Origin: CALOCY01 sp942491975
GTDB lineage: Bacteria; Bacteroidota; Bacteroidia; Bacteroidales; Prolixibacteraceae
Assembly: GCA_942491975.1 (NCBI GenBank)
Contig: CALOCY010000004.1
Coordinates: 496,001-560,000 of the forward strand
DNA: 64,000 bases
Direction: 5' to 3'
Shown here: one piece after another, positions 50,314-59,410 of the stretch
How the letters are laid out: every line of letters starts with the position of its first letter
How positions within the stretch are numbered: the first letter of the stretch is position 1
The notes under the pieces: generated by a model
What the model saw: the letters and a program-made list of their open reading frames with translations, nothing else
What the model was told of the DNA's origin: nothing
Databases searched by the model: none
Position numbers and translations under genes: made by a program

Positions 50314-52065
50314 ATGAAAAAATTGAATTTTACTCCTTTCGTTTCGTTGCTTTTCGTTGCGTTAATTATGACCGGATGTGCCGGTTTGAAAAAGATGCAA
50401 CAAAATGCAGACCAGATCCAGTTTAGTGTAACTCCTGAAGTACTTGAAGCCCATGGCGGAGAAGTTGCTGTTGGAATGAATGCTACTTTTCCTGAAAAAT
50501 ATTTTAACAAGAAAGCTACAGTTGTGGCTACGCCTGTTGTAAAATATGAAAATGGTGGCGAAAAAGCCTACGAATCATTTACCATACAAGGTGAAAAAGT
50601 AGAAGCTAACAATCGTGTGATTAACTATCTGGGTGGCGGTAGCTATTCGTACAACGATGTAATTCCTTATGAAGAAGGCATGAGAATGTCAGACCTCGAA
50701 ATTCGCATTGAAGCTTCAAAAGGAAAACAATCACTCACATTTGACCCGATTAAAGTAGCTGATGGTGTCATTGCCACTTCAGAACTTGTGGGCAACTATC
50801 CTCAGGCAAAAACCGGTGTACAACGCGAAGAAAATACTACCGGGAAATATGATCCTAACATTGATGTATTCCAGAGGGTCGTTCCTGATGAATTGATGGC
50901 CGATATTCACTACCTGATTAACAGTTCATACCTGCGCGGATCAGAGCTGAAAGGTGAAGATGTGGAAGCATTCAAAGCGTACGTTAAAGATGCAGCTGCA
51001 GCAGAAAGAAAAGACCTGAAAGGTATTGAAATTTCAGCCTATGCTTCTCCTGACGGCGAACTGGATTGGAATACAAAAGTTGCCAGTGGACGTGAAGTTG
51101 CTACTGGGAAATTTTTAGGAAAACAGTTGAAAAAAGAAGAAATCGAACTTGAATATACTGCTAAAAGCACACCTGAAGACTGGGACGGATTTAAAGAGTT
51201 GATGGAAAAATCAGACATTCAGGATAAAGAACTCATCTTGCGTGTACTCTCTATGTACTCTGATCCTGAAGTGCGGGAACAAGAGATTAAGAATTTATCT
51301 GAAGCTTTCACGGTTGTTGCCGATGAAATTCTTCCGAAACTTCGTCGTGCAAAAATTAAGGCAGATGTTGACCTGATTGGTAAAACCGATGAAGAGATAC
51401 TGGCATTGGCTGATTCAGATCCTTCACAGTTGAATCCTGCTGAATTACTTTATGCTGCTACACTTACTGATGACAACAATAAAAAATTGGCATTCTACAA
51501 TTCGTTCACCAATATTTACAGCAACGACTGGAGAGGCTACAACAACATGGCAGTCGTTTATGTTGAAGAAGGTAAAGTAGAAGAAGCAGGGGCTGCAATC
51601 AATAAAGCAGATCAGTTGTCTCCAAATAATCCGATTGTTGCCAATAACCTGGGAGCAGTTGCGCTTATGGAAGGCGACCTTGCGAAAGCAGAAGCGGCAT
51701 TTGGCGATGCAACCGGTATCGAGGAAGCACAATACAACCTGGGTATTATTGCACTAAAAAAAGGTGAATATGCAAAAGCTGTGAGCTATTTTGGCGATGA
51801 AGTCTCATTCAATACAGCACTGGCTAAACTGCTTAATGGTGACAATAACGGTGCACTTAAGGTTCTTGAAAACATCGAAAAACCATGTGTGATGACACAT
51901 TACCTGAAAGCTGTTGTGGGTGCACGTACAGCCAAAACGAATTTGGTGTTTGATAGCCTGAAAGAAGCGATTGCTATTGATGCAAAAATGAAAGAATTGG
52001 CAAAAACCGATATGGAATTTGCCAAATACTTCAATGATCCTGCATTCCAGGAAATAGTTGGATAA
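50314..52065 (+). CDS. Lipoprotein with OmpA-like region and TPR repeats
   Basis: 583 residues. A lipoprotein signal ends MTGC at residues 19-22. Residues about 190-270 (LKGIEISAYASPDGELDWNTKVASGREVATGKFL) resemble an OmpA-type peptidoglycan-binding fold, and residues about 360-560 contain TPR motifs (NNMAVVYVEEGKVEEAGAAINKADQLSPNNP, NNLGAVALMEGDLAKAEAAFGDA). Probably an outer-membrane or periplasmic scaffold. Monocistronic, with a terminator at 52090-52118. Codon use looks that of a highly expressed gene. Confidence 0.82.
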   Translation: MKKLNFTPFVSLLFVALIMTGCAGLKKMQQNADQIQFSVTPEVLEAHGGEVAVGMNATFPEKYFNKKATVVATPVVKYENGGEKAYESFTIQGEKVEANNRVINYLGGGSYSYNDVIPYEEGMRMSDLEIRIEASKGKQSLTFDPIKVADGVIATSELVGNYPQAKTGVQREENTTGKYDPNIDVFQRVVPDELMADIHYLINSSYLRGSELKGEDVEAFKAYVKDAAAAERKDLKGIEISAYASPDGELDWNTKVASGREVATGKFLGKQLKKEEIELEYTAKSTPEDWDGFKELMEKSDIQDKELILRVLSMYSDPEVREQEIKNLSEAFTVVADEILPKLRRAKIKADVDLIGKTDEEILALADSDPSQLNPAELLYAATLTDDNNKKLAFYNSFTNIYSNDWRGYNNMAVVYVEEGKVEEAGAAINKADQLSPNNPIVANNLGAVALMEGDLAKAEAAFGDATGIEEAQYNLGIIALKKGEYAKAVSYFGDEVSFNTALAKLLNGDNNGALKVLENIEKPCVMTHYLKAVVGARTAKTNLVFDSLKEAIAIDAKMKELAKTDMEFAKYFNDPAFQEIVG

Positions 52066-52089
52066 TCAACAAAACGGTTAAGATAAATC

Positions 52090-52118
52090 AGGGAGGCTGC
52101 TCAATATGAGTGGCCTCT
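52090..52118 (+). terminator. Terminator after the TPR lipoprotein gene
   Basis: GGGAGGCTGCTC and GAGTGGCCTC arms with ATAT loop followed by TTTTTTTC. Confidence 0.7.
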
Positions 52119-52128
52119 TTTTTCGTTT

Positions 52129-52218
52129 GCTTTAGAGGCTGTATCAAAAAGAAAAGTCTCCCTTTCAATTCGTAAGTTTCTCTCAAAGCATTTTTGATTT
52201 TCACACAGGCTCTAAAGC
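52129..52218. repeat. Hairpin element with GCTTTAGAG ends
   Basis: Ends GCTTTAGAGGCTGT and ACAGGCTCTAAAGC are inverted repeats. The inner left arm TGTATCAAAAAGAAAAG is shared with the element at 59264-59389, and AATTCGTAAG lies inside both. Confidence 0.65.
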
Positions 52219-52275
52219 TTGGTGTAAGAGAGTATAACCGACCATGCAGGATTGTAGATAATGTTGAGTAAAATA

Positions 52276-52809
52276 TTATAGTGCTTTTACTTTACCAAAA
52301 ACATCCCACAGTACAATACCTGCACTTACCGAGATATTAAACGAATGTTTTGTGCCGTATTGTGGAATTTCAATGCAATGGTCACAACGGTCTACAATAC
52401 TTTGTTGCACCCCTTTTACTTCATTTCCAAAAATAAGGGCCAGATTTTGGCCTGTTGCAGGCTTGAAATCGGGTAGCGAAATGCTATTTTCAACCTGTTC
52501 AATGCCAATAATGGTATAACCTTGTTTTCGGAGTTCGTCAACAGCATCTTCGGTTTGAGCGAAGTACTTCCAGTCAACACTATTTTCGGCATCAAGGGCC
52601 GTTTTATGAATCTCTTTATTGGGTGGGGTAGCCGTAATGCCGCACAAATAAATCGACTCAATCAATAAGGCATCGGACGTGCGGAAAACCGAACCAATAT
52701 TGTTGCAACTTCGGATATTATCGAGCACCACAACAACCGGGATCTTTTCCGTTTGTTTAAACGCATCAACCGACAACCGGTCTAATTCATTGTTTCTAAG
52801 TTTCCGCAT
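52276..52809 (-). CDS. TrmH/SpoU-family RNA 2'-O-methyltransferase
   Basis: 177 residues. SPOUT trefoil-knot motifs: NIRSCNNIGSVFRTSDAL (motif 1), LALIFGNEVKGV (motif 2) and IEIPQYGTKHSFNISVSAGIVLWDVF (motif 3). It methylates ribose in tRNA or rRNA; the exact position cannot be assigned. Alone on the minus strand. Confidence 0.9.
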   Translation of the reverse strand: MRKLRNNELDRLSVDAFKQTEKIPVVVVLDNIRSCNNIGSVFRTSDALLIESIYLCGITATPPNKEIHKTALDAENSVDWKYFAQTEDAVDELRKQGYTIIGIEQVENSISLPDFKPATGQNLALIFGNEVKGVQQSIVDRCDHCIEIPQYGTKHSFNISVSAGIVLWDVFGKVKAL

Positions 52810-52980
52810 GTATTATTCTGAATATTGAGCATCGACTAACGACTTAAGATTTAAGAATTATTTTTCTCTATCACTTTAAAAGAAAATCAAAAATCGTTAA
52901 TCGGTATTCCTTGTTTTTAAATCAATTGTAAATAATTAATTTTCTAAGTGCTGAGTAATCAATACTTTGTACTCATCAAT

Positions 52981-54252
52981 CTACCAATCAACAGCCCTGC
53001 GTTTCACTGGCATGGTCATACACCTGCACCCCCCGCCTCCACGAGAAAGTTCCGACCCGGCAATGGTAATTACACTTCTGCCTAACTGTTTTACGTCTAC
53101 CCTTCCCTTAATAATATCGCGGGCTTTAACCACTTCAAAACCGTTGCGTTCCATTTCGGCTATGGTATGTACATTGCGCTCGTAGCCAATAACTTTTCCC
53201 GGGGAAAGGGCAAGAAAGTTGGCCCCGCTGTGCCACTGTTCACGCTCTTGTGTCCACAAATCATGGGTGCCGCCACAATTGATGTGTTTTAAATCCATTC
53301 CCAATGCCTGCAGGGCAACCAGCAGATTTTGCTCGGTCGATATTTTCGTTACTTTTCCTTTTTCAATGGCAATATGTATGGTTTGGTACTTGTTATTCTT
53401 CAAAATAAGAGGCTCATAAACCATGCAGGTATCCTTATCCAGAAACGTAAATACCATATCAAGGTGGATAAACGATTCCGGAGTATGTGGTAACTCCTGC
53501 ACAAGGATATGGCGGGTTTTGCTGTTTTGTGCTTTCAGGGTGTCAATAACAAAATCAATGCCCTGCAGGGTGGTGCGGCAACTGGCACCAATTACCAATA
53601 TATCTTCACGCGCCACCAACACATCGCCCCCCTCAATGGTTACATTAGGGGCGGCCTTTGTACTGTTTTGTTGAAGCGGGTTAACAGTGCCTACACCAAA
53701 GAACGGGTGGTGTTTGAAAATGGCCTCCATGATCATCGATTCCCGCTCACGTACGTTACTGGCCATGCGCCCGACAAGCACTTCATCTAATATAGAGATG
53801 GAGGCATCGCGGGTAAAAAAGAAGTTATGTAAGGGGCGCAGGCTAAACCGCTCTTTACTCAGAAATTTGGTCAGGTTATTACGCACCAATACAACCCCCT
53901 CTAAAAGTTGGCGTGCAAGCTCGTGTGCAGGCTCTTCCATCAGGCGTTCTATTTCATCTTCAACACTTTCGAAATGACAAATCTGCTGTATCAGTGTTTT
54001 TTTTACTTCGCTATACGTTAAAATGTCTGTTAGCAGGTCATTTACCTGAAATGTGCGACAAAATTTCTCCAAAACACCGCGCAATTGAGCGTATTCATCC
54101 CGTGCTACAGAAAGGTTTAGAATATCACTGTAAAGTGCTCTTTCTGCATTTTTAGGTGTCATATTCTCTACCTCTGAACCAGGGGTATGTAATATGACTC
54201 CTTCCAGTTGTCCGATTTCTGATTTGATGTTTACTCCAAATTTTCCGCTCAT
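52981..54252 (-). CDS. arcA: Arginine deiminase
   Basis: Hydrolyses arginine to citrulline and ammonia. 423 residues from 54252 (MSGKFGVNIKSEIGQLEGVILHTPGSE). Guanidino-modifying enzyme motifs: FTRDASI, HLDMVFTFLD (Asp/His), INCGGTHDLWTQEREQW and the catalytic cysteine in GGGGCRCMTMP at the C-terminus. An ATG at 54300 adds 16 residues and is possible. No arcB, arcC or arginine/ornithine antiporter gene is beside it, so the pathway would be split. Confidence 0.93.
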   Translation of the reverse strand: MSGKFGVNIKSEIGQLEGVILHTPGSEVENMTPKNAERALYSDILNLSVARDEYAQLRGVLEKFCRTFQVNDLLTDILTYSEVKKTLIQQICHFESVEDEIERLMEEPAHELARQLLEGVVLVRNNLTKFLSKERFSLRPLHNFFFTRDASISILDEVLVGRMASNVRERESMIMEAIFKHHPFFGVGTVNPLQQNSTKAAPNVTIEGGDVLVAREDILVIGASCRTTLQGIDFVIDTLKAQNSKTRHILVQELPHTPESFIHLDMVFTFLDKDTCMVYEPLILKNNKYQTIHIAIEKGKVTKISTEQNLLVALQALGMDLKHINCGGTHDLWTQEREQWHSGANFLALSPGKVIGYERNVHTIAEMERNGFEVVKARDIIKGRVDVKQLGRSVITIAGSELSRGGGGCRCMTMPVKRRAVDW

Positions 54253-54514
54253 GCTATTTTTGTTTAATCCGAATTGTTCTTTATTCAATCTCTTTTTCAT
54301 CTTTTTATTCCCGCGAAAGCAGTAATGAAACACTGTGCCTCGAAGCTTTGCTCCGGGGTTGCTTGTTGGGGGAAAGCCCTGCAAATATAGAAACATTTGC
54401 AGGCTTCTTAATGTTGCTATCTGTATGCAAAGAAACGGATTCTTTACAACATAACGTAAAAATGATTGGCTTGATGCCGATAATTGTTAATTTTGAAACA
54501 AAGAACCATAAAGC

Positions 54515-55099
54515 ATGCGCTGGATACTAACATACATTCTTATATTGACGGTTTCGGCAACTTTAGCGCAGGAAGAGCGTGATTCGACCAATCTGTATGG
54601 TATAAAAATAGAGGGGAATGATACGGTTTATCATCGCAACCTTAAAGAGATCCCCGTTTTTCCCAAGCGCAACTTCTCCAGTCGATGGAAATATAACCGT
54701 TATCGCAGACTTGTATATCGGTTGAAAAAAGTGTATCCGTATGCTAAAGAGGCAGCATTATTGCTTACAGATTATGAAGAAAAATTTGCCAATGAATTAA
54801 GCCATTCGAAGCGTCGAAGGTATGTGAAGCAGGTCGAAAAACAGTTGATGGAAAGGTATGGTGATGAGTTGAAAAGGCTGACTATTTCTGAGGGGCGGCT
54901 GTTGGTGCGGTTGATTGACAGGGAAACGGGGAGTACAACGTATGAACTGGTGAAAGAGCTGAGGGGAGGTTTTTCTGCTTTCCTCTGGCAATCGGTAGCC
55001 CGCATATTTGGCAACAACCTGAAGACTAAATACGACCCGGAGGGCAACGACCAGATGATCGAAGAGATTATTGTGCTTATTGAGCAGGGGAAATTGTAA
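54515..55099 (+). CDS. DUF4294 family protein
   Basis: 194 residues with signal peptide MRWILTYILILTVSATLAQ. The body has YRRLVYRLKKVYPYAKEAA, and LIDRETGSTTYELVKELRGGFSAFLWQSVARIFGNNLKTKYDPEGND, the DUF4294 pattern. Exported protein of unknown function restricted to Bacteroidota. Its stop is directly followed by the thpR start. Confidence 0.85.
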   Translation: MRWILTYILILTVSATLAQEERDSTNLYGIKIEGNDTVYHRNLKEIPVFPKRNFSSRWKYNRYRRLVYRLKKVYPYAKEAALLLTDYEEKFANELSHSKRRRYVKQVEKQLMERYGDELKRLTISEGRLLVRLIDRETGSTTYELVKELRGGFSAFLWQSVARIFGNNLKTKYDPEGNDQMIEEIIVLIEQGKL

Positions 55100-55654
55100 A
55101 TGAAACGTACATTTATTGCCATAAAGATAGATCCGGCACCTGAACTGCTGGATTTTTTTACGCTCCTGAAAGAGGAACTGGATGGGGAATCTGTGAAATG
55201 GGTCGATGAAAACAACCTGCACATCACCCTTTGCTTTTTGGGAGATACCGACAGCCACTGCGAAGCAGCCGTTGTTGATTTGTTGGATAACATAACCAAA
55301 GGGAAAGGCAGCCTGACGTTTAACCTCATGGGATGTGGCCGGTTTGGGCACCTACAATCCCTCAAAGTAGTCTGGATAGGTATAGATCGTTGTGAGGCAC
55401 TCAAAACGCTAAGGATGAACCTTGAAAACGGATTGAAAGAACTCGGAATCGAACCGGAAAATAAACCGTTTATTCCTCATTTGACCCTGGGACGTGTAAA
55501 ATATATAAAGCGCCAAGAAACCCTGTTTGATTTTCTGAAAAATCATAAAAACAGTTTCTTTCAACAAGTTATCATTGATGAAATCATTTACTACGAAAGC
55601 CAGTTAACACCGAAAGGGCCGGTGTATATTCCGATACATAAGGTAAGGTTATAA
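55100..55654 (+). CDS. thpR: RNA 2',3'-cyclic phosphodiesterase
   Basis: 2H phosphoesterase (LigT-like). 184 residues with two HxTx motifs, HITL in NNLHITLCFLG (about residue 37) and HLTL in PFIPHLTLGRVK (about 129). Start codon directly follows the DUF4294 stop. Confidence 0.92.
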   Translation: MKRTFIAIKIDPAPELLDFFTLLKEELDGESVKWVDENNLHITLCFLGDTDSHCEAAVVDLLDNITKGKGSLTFNLMGCGRFGHLQSLKVVWIGIDRCEALKTLRMNLENGLKELGIEPENKPFIPHLTLGRVKYIKRQETLFDFLKNHKNSFFQQVIIDEIIYYESQLTPKGPVYIPIHKVRL

Positions 55655-55891
55655 TAGCTAATACCATACTAACGACACACAGAAATTCGATTTATTCTTG
55701 TATTTTTAGATCTAAAGTTAAATGGTGTTATTATAAACGAGTTAGCGGATAGTGACATGAAGCTAGAAGCAACAAACTTGTAAGCTTCCTCCTCAGAGTA
55801 GCTGAGAGGTATGGGGTAAAAAAGTTAATTGAGAATTTGCTTGTTGTTGTCTAATCAGGTAACTTTGTGCAATAATTAAACGTAGTTTAAT

Positions 55892-56242
55892 TTGAAGGAT
55901 TTCAAACGAAACATCAGGGTATATAAAAATTATTTTTGGGATTTTTATAATGCACAACCGGAAGACGTTCAATGTAAGATTGATTGGGTAATTGGATTGG
56001 TCAGGGGATTAAAAATTGTCCCTAAAAAATACTTTGACCACATGGTGGGTACAGATGGGCTTTTTGAAATAAGGGTTCAGGCAGGAAATAACATATTCAG
56101 GATTTTCTGTTTTTTTGATGAGGGAAATTTGGTGATCCTGTTAAGCGGATTTCAGAAAAAGACACAGAAAACACCCAAAAAAGAGATAAAAAAAGCAGAA
56201 CGGTTAAAACAAGCATATTATGATGAAAAATCAAAAAAATAA
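55892..56242 (+). CDS. RelE/HigB-like toxin
   Basis: 116 residues from a TTG. The fold sequence WVIGLVRGLKIVPKKYFDHMVGTDGLFEIRVQAGNNIFRIFCFFDEGNLVILLSGFQKKTQKTPKKEI is typical of the HigB/phage-derived Gp49-like toxins (RVQAGNNIFRIFCF and FQKKTQKTP). These are mRNA interferases acting at the ribosome. Overlaps the antitoxin gene by 23 bp. There is no ATG before the conserved core, so TTG is the probable start. Confidence 0.82.
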   Translation: MKDFKRNIRVYKNYFWDFYNAQPEDVQCKIDWVIGLVRGLKIVPKKYFDHMVGTDGLFEIRVQAGNNIFRIFCFFDEGNLVILLSGFQKKTQKTPKKEIKKAERLKQAYYDEKSKK

Positions 56243-56531
56243 GGAACTGACTTCGTGGGATGATCATTTGGATAAAAAGTATGGTAAGGCAGGAACACTT
56301 TCACGGGAAAAGCACGAAGAAGAGTTCGAGGCATTTAAAATCGGGGTACTTATTCAGGAGGCCAGGAAAAGACAACACTTGACACAGGAGCAGCTTGCAA
56401 AAAAGGCGGGTACCACAAAAAACTATATTTCACGGATTGAGAACAATGCCAGCGATATCCGGTTGTCAACCTTGATGCGGATTATTCGGGAAGGACTGGG
56501 GGGACACCTTAAATTGTCATTGGATATATAA
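56220..56531 (+). CDS. HigA-like XRE antitoxin
   Basis: 103 residues. A helix-turn-helix (IQEARKRQHLTQEQLAKKAGTTKNYISRIENNASDIRLSTLMRII) follows a charged N-terminal arm. The toxin-first order with overlap is that of higBA modules. It would bind and neutralise the toxin and repress the operon. The cassette stands alone between thpR and a leftward sugar transferase. Confidence 0.87.
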   Translation: MMKNQKNKELTSWDDHLDKKYGKAGTLSREKHEEEFEAFKIGVLIQEARKRQHLTQEQLAKKAGTTKNYISRIENNASDIRLSTLMRIIREGLGGHLKLSLDI

Positions 56532-56600
56532 ATATCCATTTAATTTTCTGGCTTTGGATTTCAAGCAATTGTTTATTGCTTGTTTCTCATTGCCCATTGC

Positions 56601-58016
56601 TCATTTTCCCTCCCCCTTAAAACAACTCATAATCGTATAAATCAGGATTTTAAAGTCGAGGTACAACGAACTATTCTTCAGGTAAAGAATATCGTAAGGC
56701 AGGCGTTCCAGCATCTCATTAAGATTGGAGGCATAGCCGTACTTTACCTGTCCCCAGGATGTAATGCCGGGACGTACACGGTGCAATTGGCTATAGTAAG
56801 GTGCTTTGGCAATAATTTGGTCGATAAAAAACTGCCGCTCAGGGCGTGGTCCCACTACCGACATTTCGCCTTTAATGACATTGTAAAATTGGGGAATCTC
56901 ATCAAGGTGTGTGCGACGGAGAAAGCTGCCAATGGGGGTGATGCGGTTATCATTTTCATTTGATAGTGATGGTCCCTCTTTTTCGGCATCAATGCACATG
57001 CTTCGAAACTTGTAAATGGTAAAAGATTTCCCATACCTTCCTATGCGTACCTGTTTGAAAATAACAGGGCCGGGTGAAGTAAACTTAATGAAGAGGGCAA
57101 TCATCACAATCACGGGTAGGAAAATCAATAAAGCCACGATGGAAAACAATACATCAAACATCCGTTTCAGGTTCTCCTGCCAGGCGGGCATTAACCCGTT
57201 GGAGAGTTTAATTAACGGGGTACTGTAAATGTTGGTCATCTTCACTTTCCCCGAAATAATATCGTGCATATCGGGTATGCCTTTGATGATCACCTGCCTG
57301 TTTTGAAGCAGGGTAATGATTTTGTCCAGCTTTTTGTGTTCCGAGGATTCAATGGCCACAATCACCTCTTCAATCTGATGCTTATCAATCAATGCCGGAA
57401 GATCGATAAGCTCCCCCAACAACGATAAATCTGATGAAAGCAGGTAGTTCTCCTGCGCTTTTACAGGCACGAAACCGGTAAAGATATTTCCCGAAGGCCG
57501 CTTCATGGCCGATAATTCGTGAAAAATATCGAATGCTTTTTGGTTGCTGCCCACAATCAGCGTATTGAACCCGATTTTCCGTTGGTGAATCCGGTGGATG
57601 GTCCGGCTGGTAATAAACAACCGGAATGTATACGTAAAAAACAGGTGTAGCCCCAATAATGTGAAATATAAGCTGTAGTAGTTTTTGTACGATTGAATAA
57701 AGTCGTCGAGAATAAGGGCAAAAAAGATAAGTGTTACGCCGATGATTGTTGTAAGTACCGTCTGTCCTAGTTCAATCAATCTTGATCTTCGATAGATTCC
57801 CCGGTAAAAGCCGCTCAGGTAATAGATCATCAGCCAGAACAGGGGGAGTATGATAATGGCAGCATAAAAGCGATTGCTGAATTCAACCGGGATATTTGTT
57901 CCAAACAGTTGAGGCTCAATAATCACTTTTCGGTATATAAAGAAAAGTGTCCAGCTTATAATAGCAGACAGTGTATCAAAAAACAGATACTTTGTAACCT
58001 GAAGCTTCTTATTCAT
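56601..58016 (-). CDS. Polyprenyl glycosylphosphotransferase
   Basis: 471 residues. Four N-terminal transmembrane helices, a CoA-binding-like cytosolic domain (TLIVGSNQKAFDIFHELS, residues about 150-265), a fifth helix and the bacterial sugar transferase domain (KRMFDVLFSIVALLIFLPVIVM, KFRSMCIDAEKEGPSLS, RRTHLDEIPQFYNVIKGEMSVVGPRPE). It loads the first sugar phosphate on undecaprenyl phosphate for an exopolysaccharide or glycan. No other glycan genes are next to it in this window apart from a Gfo/Idh oxidoreductase. Confidence 0.92.
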   Translation of the reverse strand: MNKKLQVTKYLFFDTLSAIISWTLFFIYRKVIIEPQLFGTNIPVEFSNRFYAAIIILPLFWLMIYYLSGFYRGIYRRSRLIELGQTVLTTIIGVTLIFFALILDDFIQSYKNYYSLYFTLLGLHLFFTYTFRLFITSRTIHRIHQRKIGFNTLIVGSNQKAFDIFHELSAMKRPSGNIFTGFVPVKAQENYLLSSDLSLLGELIDLPALIDKHQIEEVIVAIESSEHKKLDKIITLLQNRQVIIKGIPDMHDIISGKVKMTNIYSTPLIKLSNGLMPAWQENLKRMFDVLFSIVALLIFLPVIVMIALFIKFTSPGPVIFKQVRIGRYGKSFTIYKFRSMCIDAEKEGPSLSNENDNRITPIGSFLRRTHLDEIPQFYNVIKGEMSVVGPRPERQFFIDQIIAKAPYYSQLHRVRPGITSWGQVKYGYASNLNEMLERLPYDILYLKNSSLYLDFKILIYTIMSCFKGEGK

Positions 58017-58101
58017 TCGTTATGCGTTGAGCTCGTTTAAGTACACAGTTGAGAACGCAATATTTTTGCGCTTTATTGTCGCAAAAATATTATTTTTTCA
58101 G

Positions 58102-59001
58102 CTAAATAGCGTGTTTTAACCCGGAGTCGATCTCTTCAATAACTTTTGAAACTTCAATATCGTCAGAAAGCGTGTATGCAGGGGTGGTATTATTCGCAAC
58201 AGCGTTATAAAAAGCATCAAACTCCAATACCCGGTGTTGTAAATTATCCGAAGGCTCAATAGAGGTGCTCTTTTTGCGCTTTATGTTTAAGAAATTACCA
58301 ATGTAATCGGCAAACAGCATAAACTCTTTTCCAAATATTTTATAGTGGTGGCAGGTGTCAAAAGGAATACTGCTTGCTGTAAGGTTAGCCGAACAACCGT
58401 TGTCGTACTCCAGGCGCAGACTGATAATATCAACCTGCCTGGATTTTGTTGTCTGGATAGCTGAAACCCTTATTTTGCGTGGGGTTCCTCCGGAAATAGT
58501 GTTTATAAATCCAATCTCGGGACGCATTAGTGCCGAAAGAGAGATATTAAACCGGGGTGATTTAATAAGGGGATACGATGAACACCCGTCAATAATACAG
58601 GGATGCTGAACTTCAGAAATGATCTCTTGCGATAATTTTCGATAAAGCAGGGCATTCCCCACCTGTATGCGACAGTTGGCTTCATTGGCAAGCATATTCA
58701 GTTTTTGCTTTTGTGCAATGGATAAATGCCCGGTTTTTTTCAGGTATACATTAGAGGAGTGCTTAATAATATAAGCCAGGTCATCAAATGAATGCTCTTT
58801 TGATGCAAGCAGGATAATAATATCACTAATGTCCAGCAGGGCATCAATTGTTTGAAACTGTTTTTCCTGCGGAAAGTCCCATTCGGAGGGCGTTGGCGTA
58901 ACAGCCAAAACTCCTGAAAGTTCACATGAGCCGACAGATTCAAGCAACTCTGTTTGCTCAGGCAAACGTTCTCCATAGCCTATAACCGCTGTTTTAAACA
59001 T
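58102..59001 (-). CDS. Gfo/Idh/MocA-like oxidoreductase
   Basis: 299 residues. A Rossmann-like N-terminus (FKTAVIGYGERLPEQ) and the EHSFDDLAYIIKHSSNVYLKKTGHLSIAQKQKLNMLANEANCRIQVGNALLYRK segment give the Gfo/Idh/MocA layout (the EKP motif reads LKKTGHL). The glycine motif is weakened and the substrate side is shorter than usual, so a non-catalytic or unusual substrate is possible. Upstream of, and on the same strand as, the sugar transferase (85-bp gap), it may act on a nucleotide sugar. Confidence 0.68.
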   Translation of the reverse strand: MFKTAVIGYGERLPEQTELLESVGSCELSGVLAVTPTPSEWDFPQEKQFQTIDALLDISDIIILLASKEHSFDDLAYIIKHSSNVYLKKTGHLSIAQKQKLNMLANEANCRIQVGNALLYRKLSQEIISEVQHPCIIDGCSSYPLIKSPRFNISLSALMRPEIGFINTISGGTPRKIRVSAIQTTKSRQVDIISLRLEYDNGCSANLTASSIPFDTCHHYKIFGKEFMLFADYIGNFLNIKRKKSTSIEPSDNLQHRVLEFDAFYNAVANNTTPAYTLSDDIEVSKVIEEIDSGLKHAI

Positions 59002-59095
59002 AGCCTTAAGATAGCCATTTATTCGTGAAACTCAAATTTCAAAAACGCAGTGCATTGAAATTTGTGAGTTGAACAATCCCGCCGAAGGCGGAGGG

Positions 59096-59225
59096 TTTTA
59101 TACCATTTTGAGACCAACGTGCGCCATACAGCATTTCAGGTATAATGCTGATGTAATCTTCAAAGGGGATTTGGGAGTCTTTAATATACGAACCAAAGGC
59201 GCATTTTGAAATACAATTGGTATTA
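59096..59225. repeat. Dispersed repeat copy B
   Basis: 130 bp matching 47225-47352, right end CAATTGGTATTA. The left TAATACCAATTG end is missing, replaced at the TTTTATACC junction. Confidence 0.72.
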
Positions 59226-59263
59226 TACCCGTGATTTAAAATTGTGTACTTGAAAAAACAGAA

Positions 59264-59389
59264 GAAAGAGAGAGGCTGTATCAAAAAGAAAAGAATTGCA
59301 AGAGAAGCTTACGAATTAAAAGAAAGTTGTGGTAACAAATCGTAAGCTCGTTTTTATCTTTTCTCCTTTTTGATACAGCCTCTCTCTTT
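59264..59389. repeat. 126-bp long-hairpin element with GAGAGGCTGTATC ends
   Basis: Left GAGAGGCTGTATCAAAAAG (59270-59288) and right CTTTTTGATACAGCCTCTC (59366-59384) are perfect 19-bp inverted repeats; pairing extends outward (GAAAGA/TCTTTC) and inward (AAGCTTACGAATT with AATCGTAAGCTCG), so nearly the whole element folds. Similar ends are known for IS elements, so it may be an internally deleted remnant. Confidence 0.8.
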
Positions 59390-59410
59390 CGTGTTATGTA
59401 TTATCGTTTG

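Larger units (their letters stand above)
59002..59410. other. Repeat-filled gene-free stretch
   Basis: About 410 bp: a hairpin CCGCCGAAGGCGG near 59080 (also CCTGCCAAAGGCGGG near 130), the dispersed repeat copy B (59096-59225), then a long hairpin element (59264-59389). No gene. Confidence 0.65.

Noticed and set aside
54772..55404. 210-codon minus-strand open frame across DUF4294 and thpR
   Set aside because: It is antisense to two well-supported genes; Ser-rich composition is that of a shadow frame.
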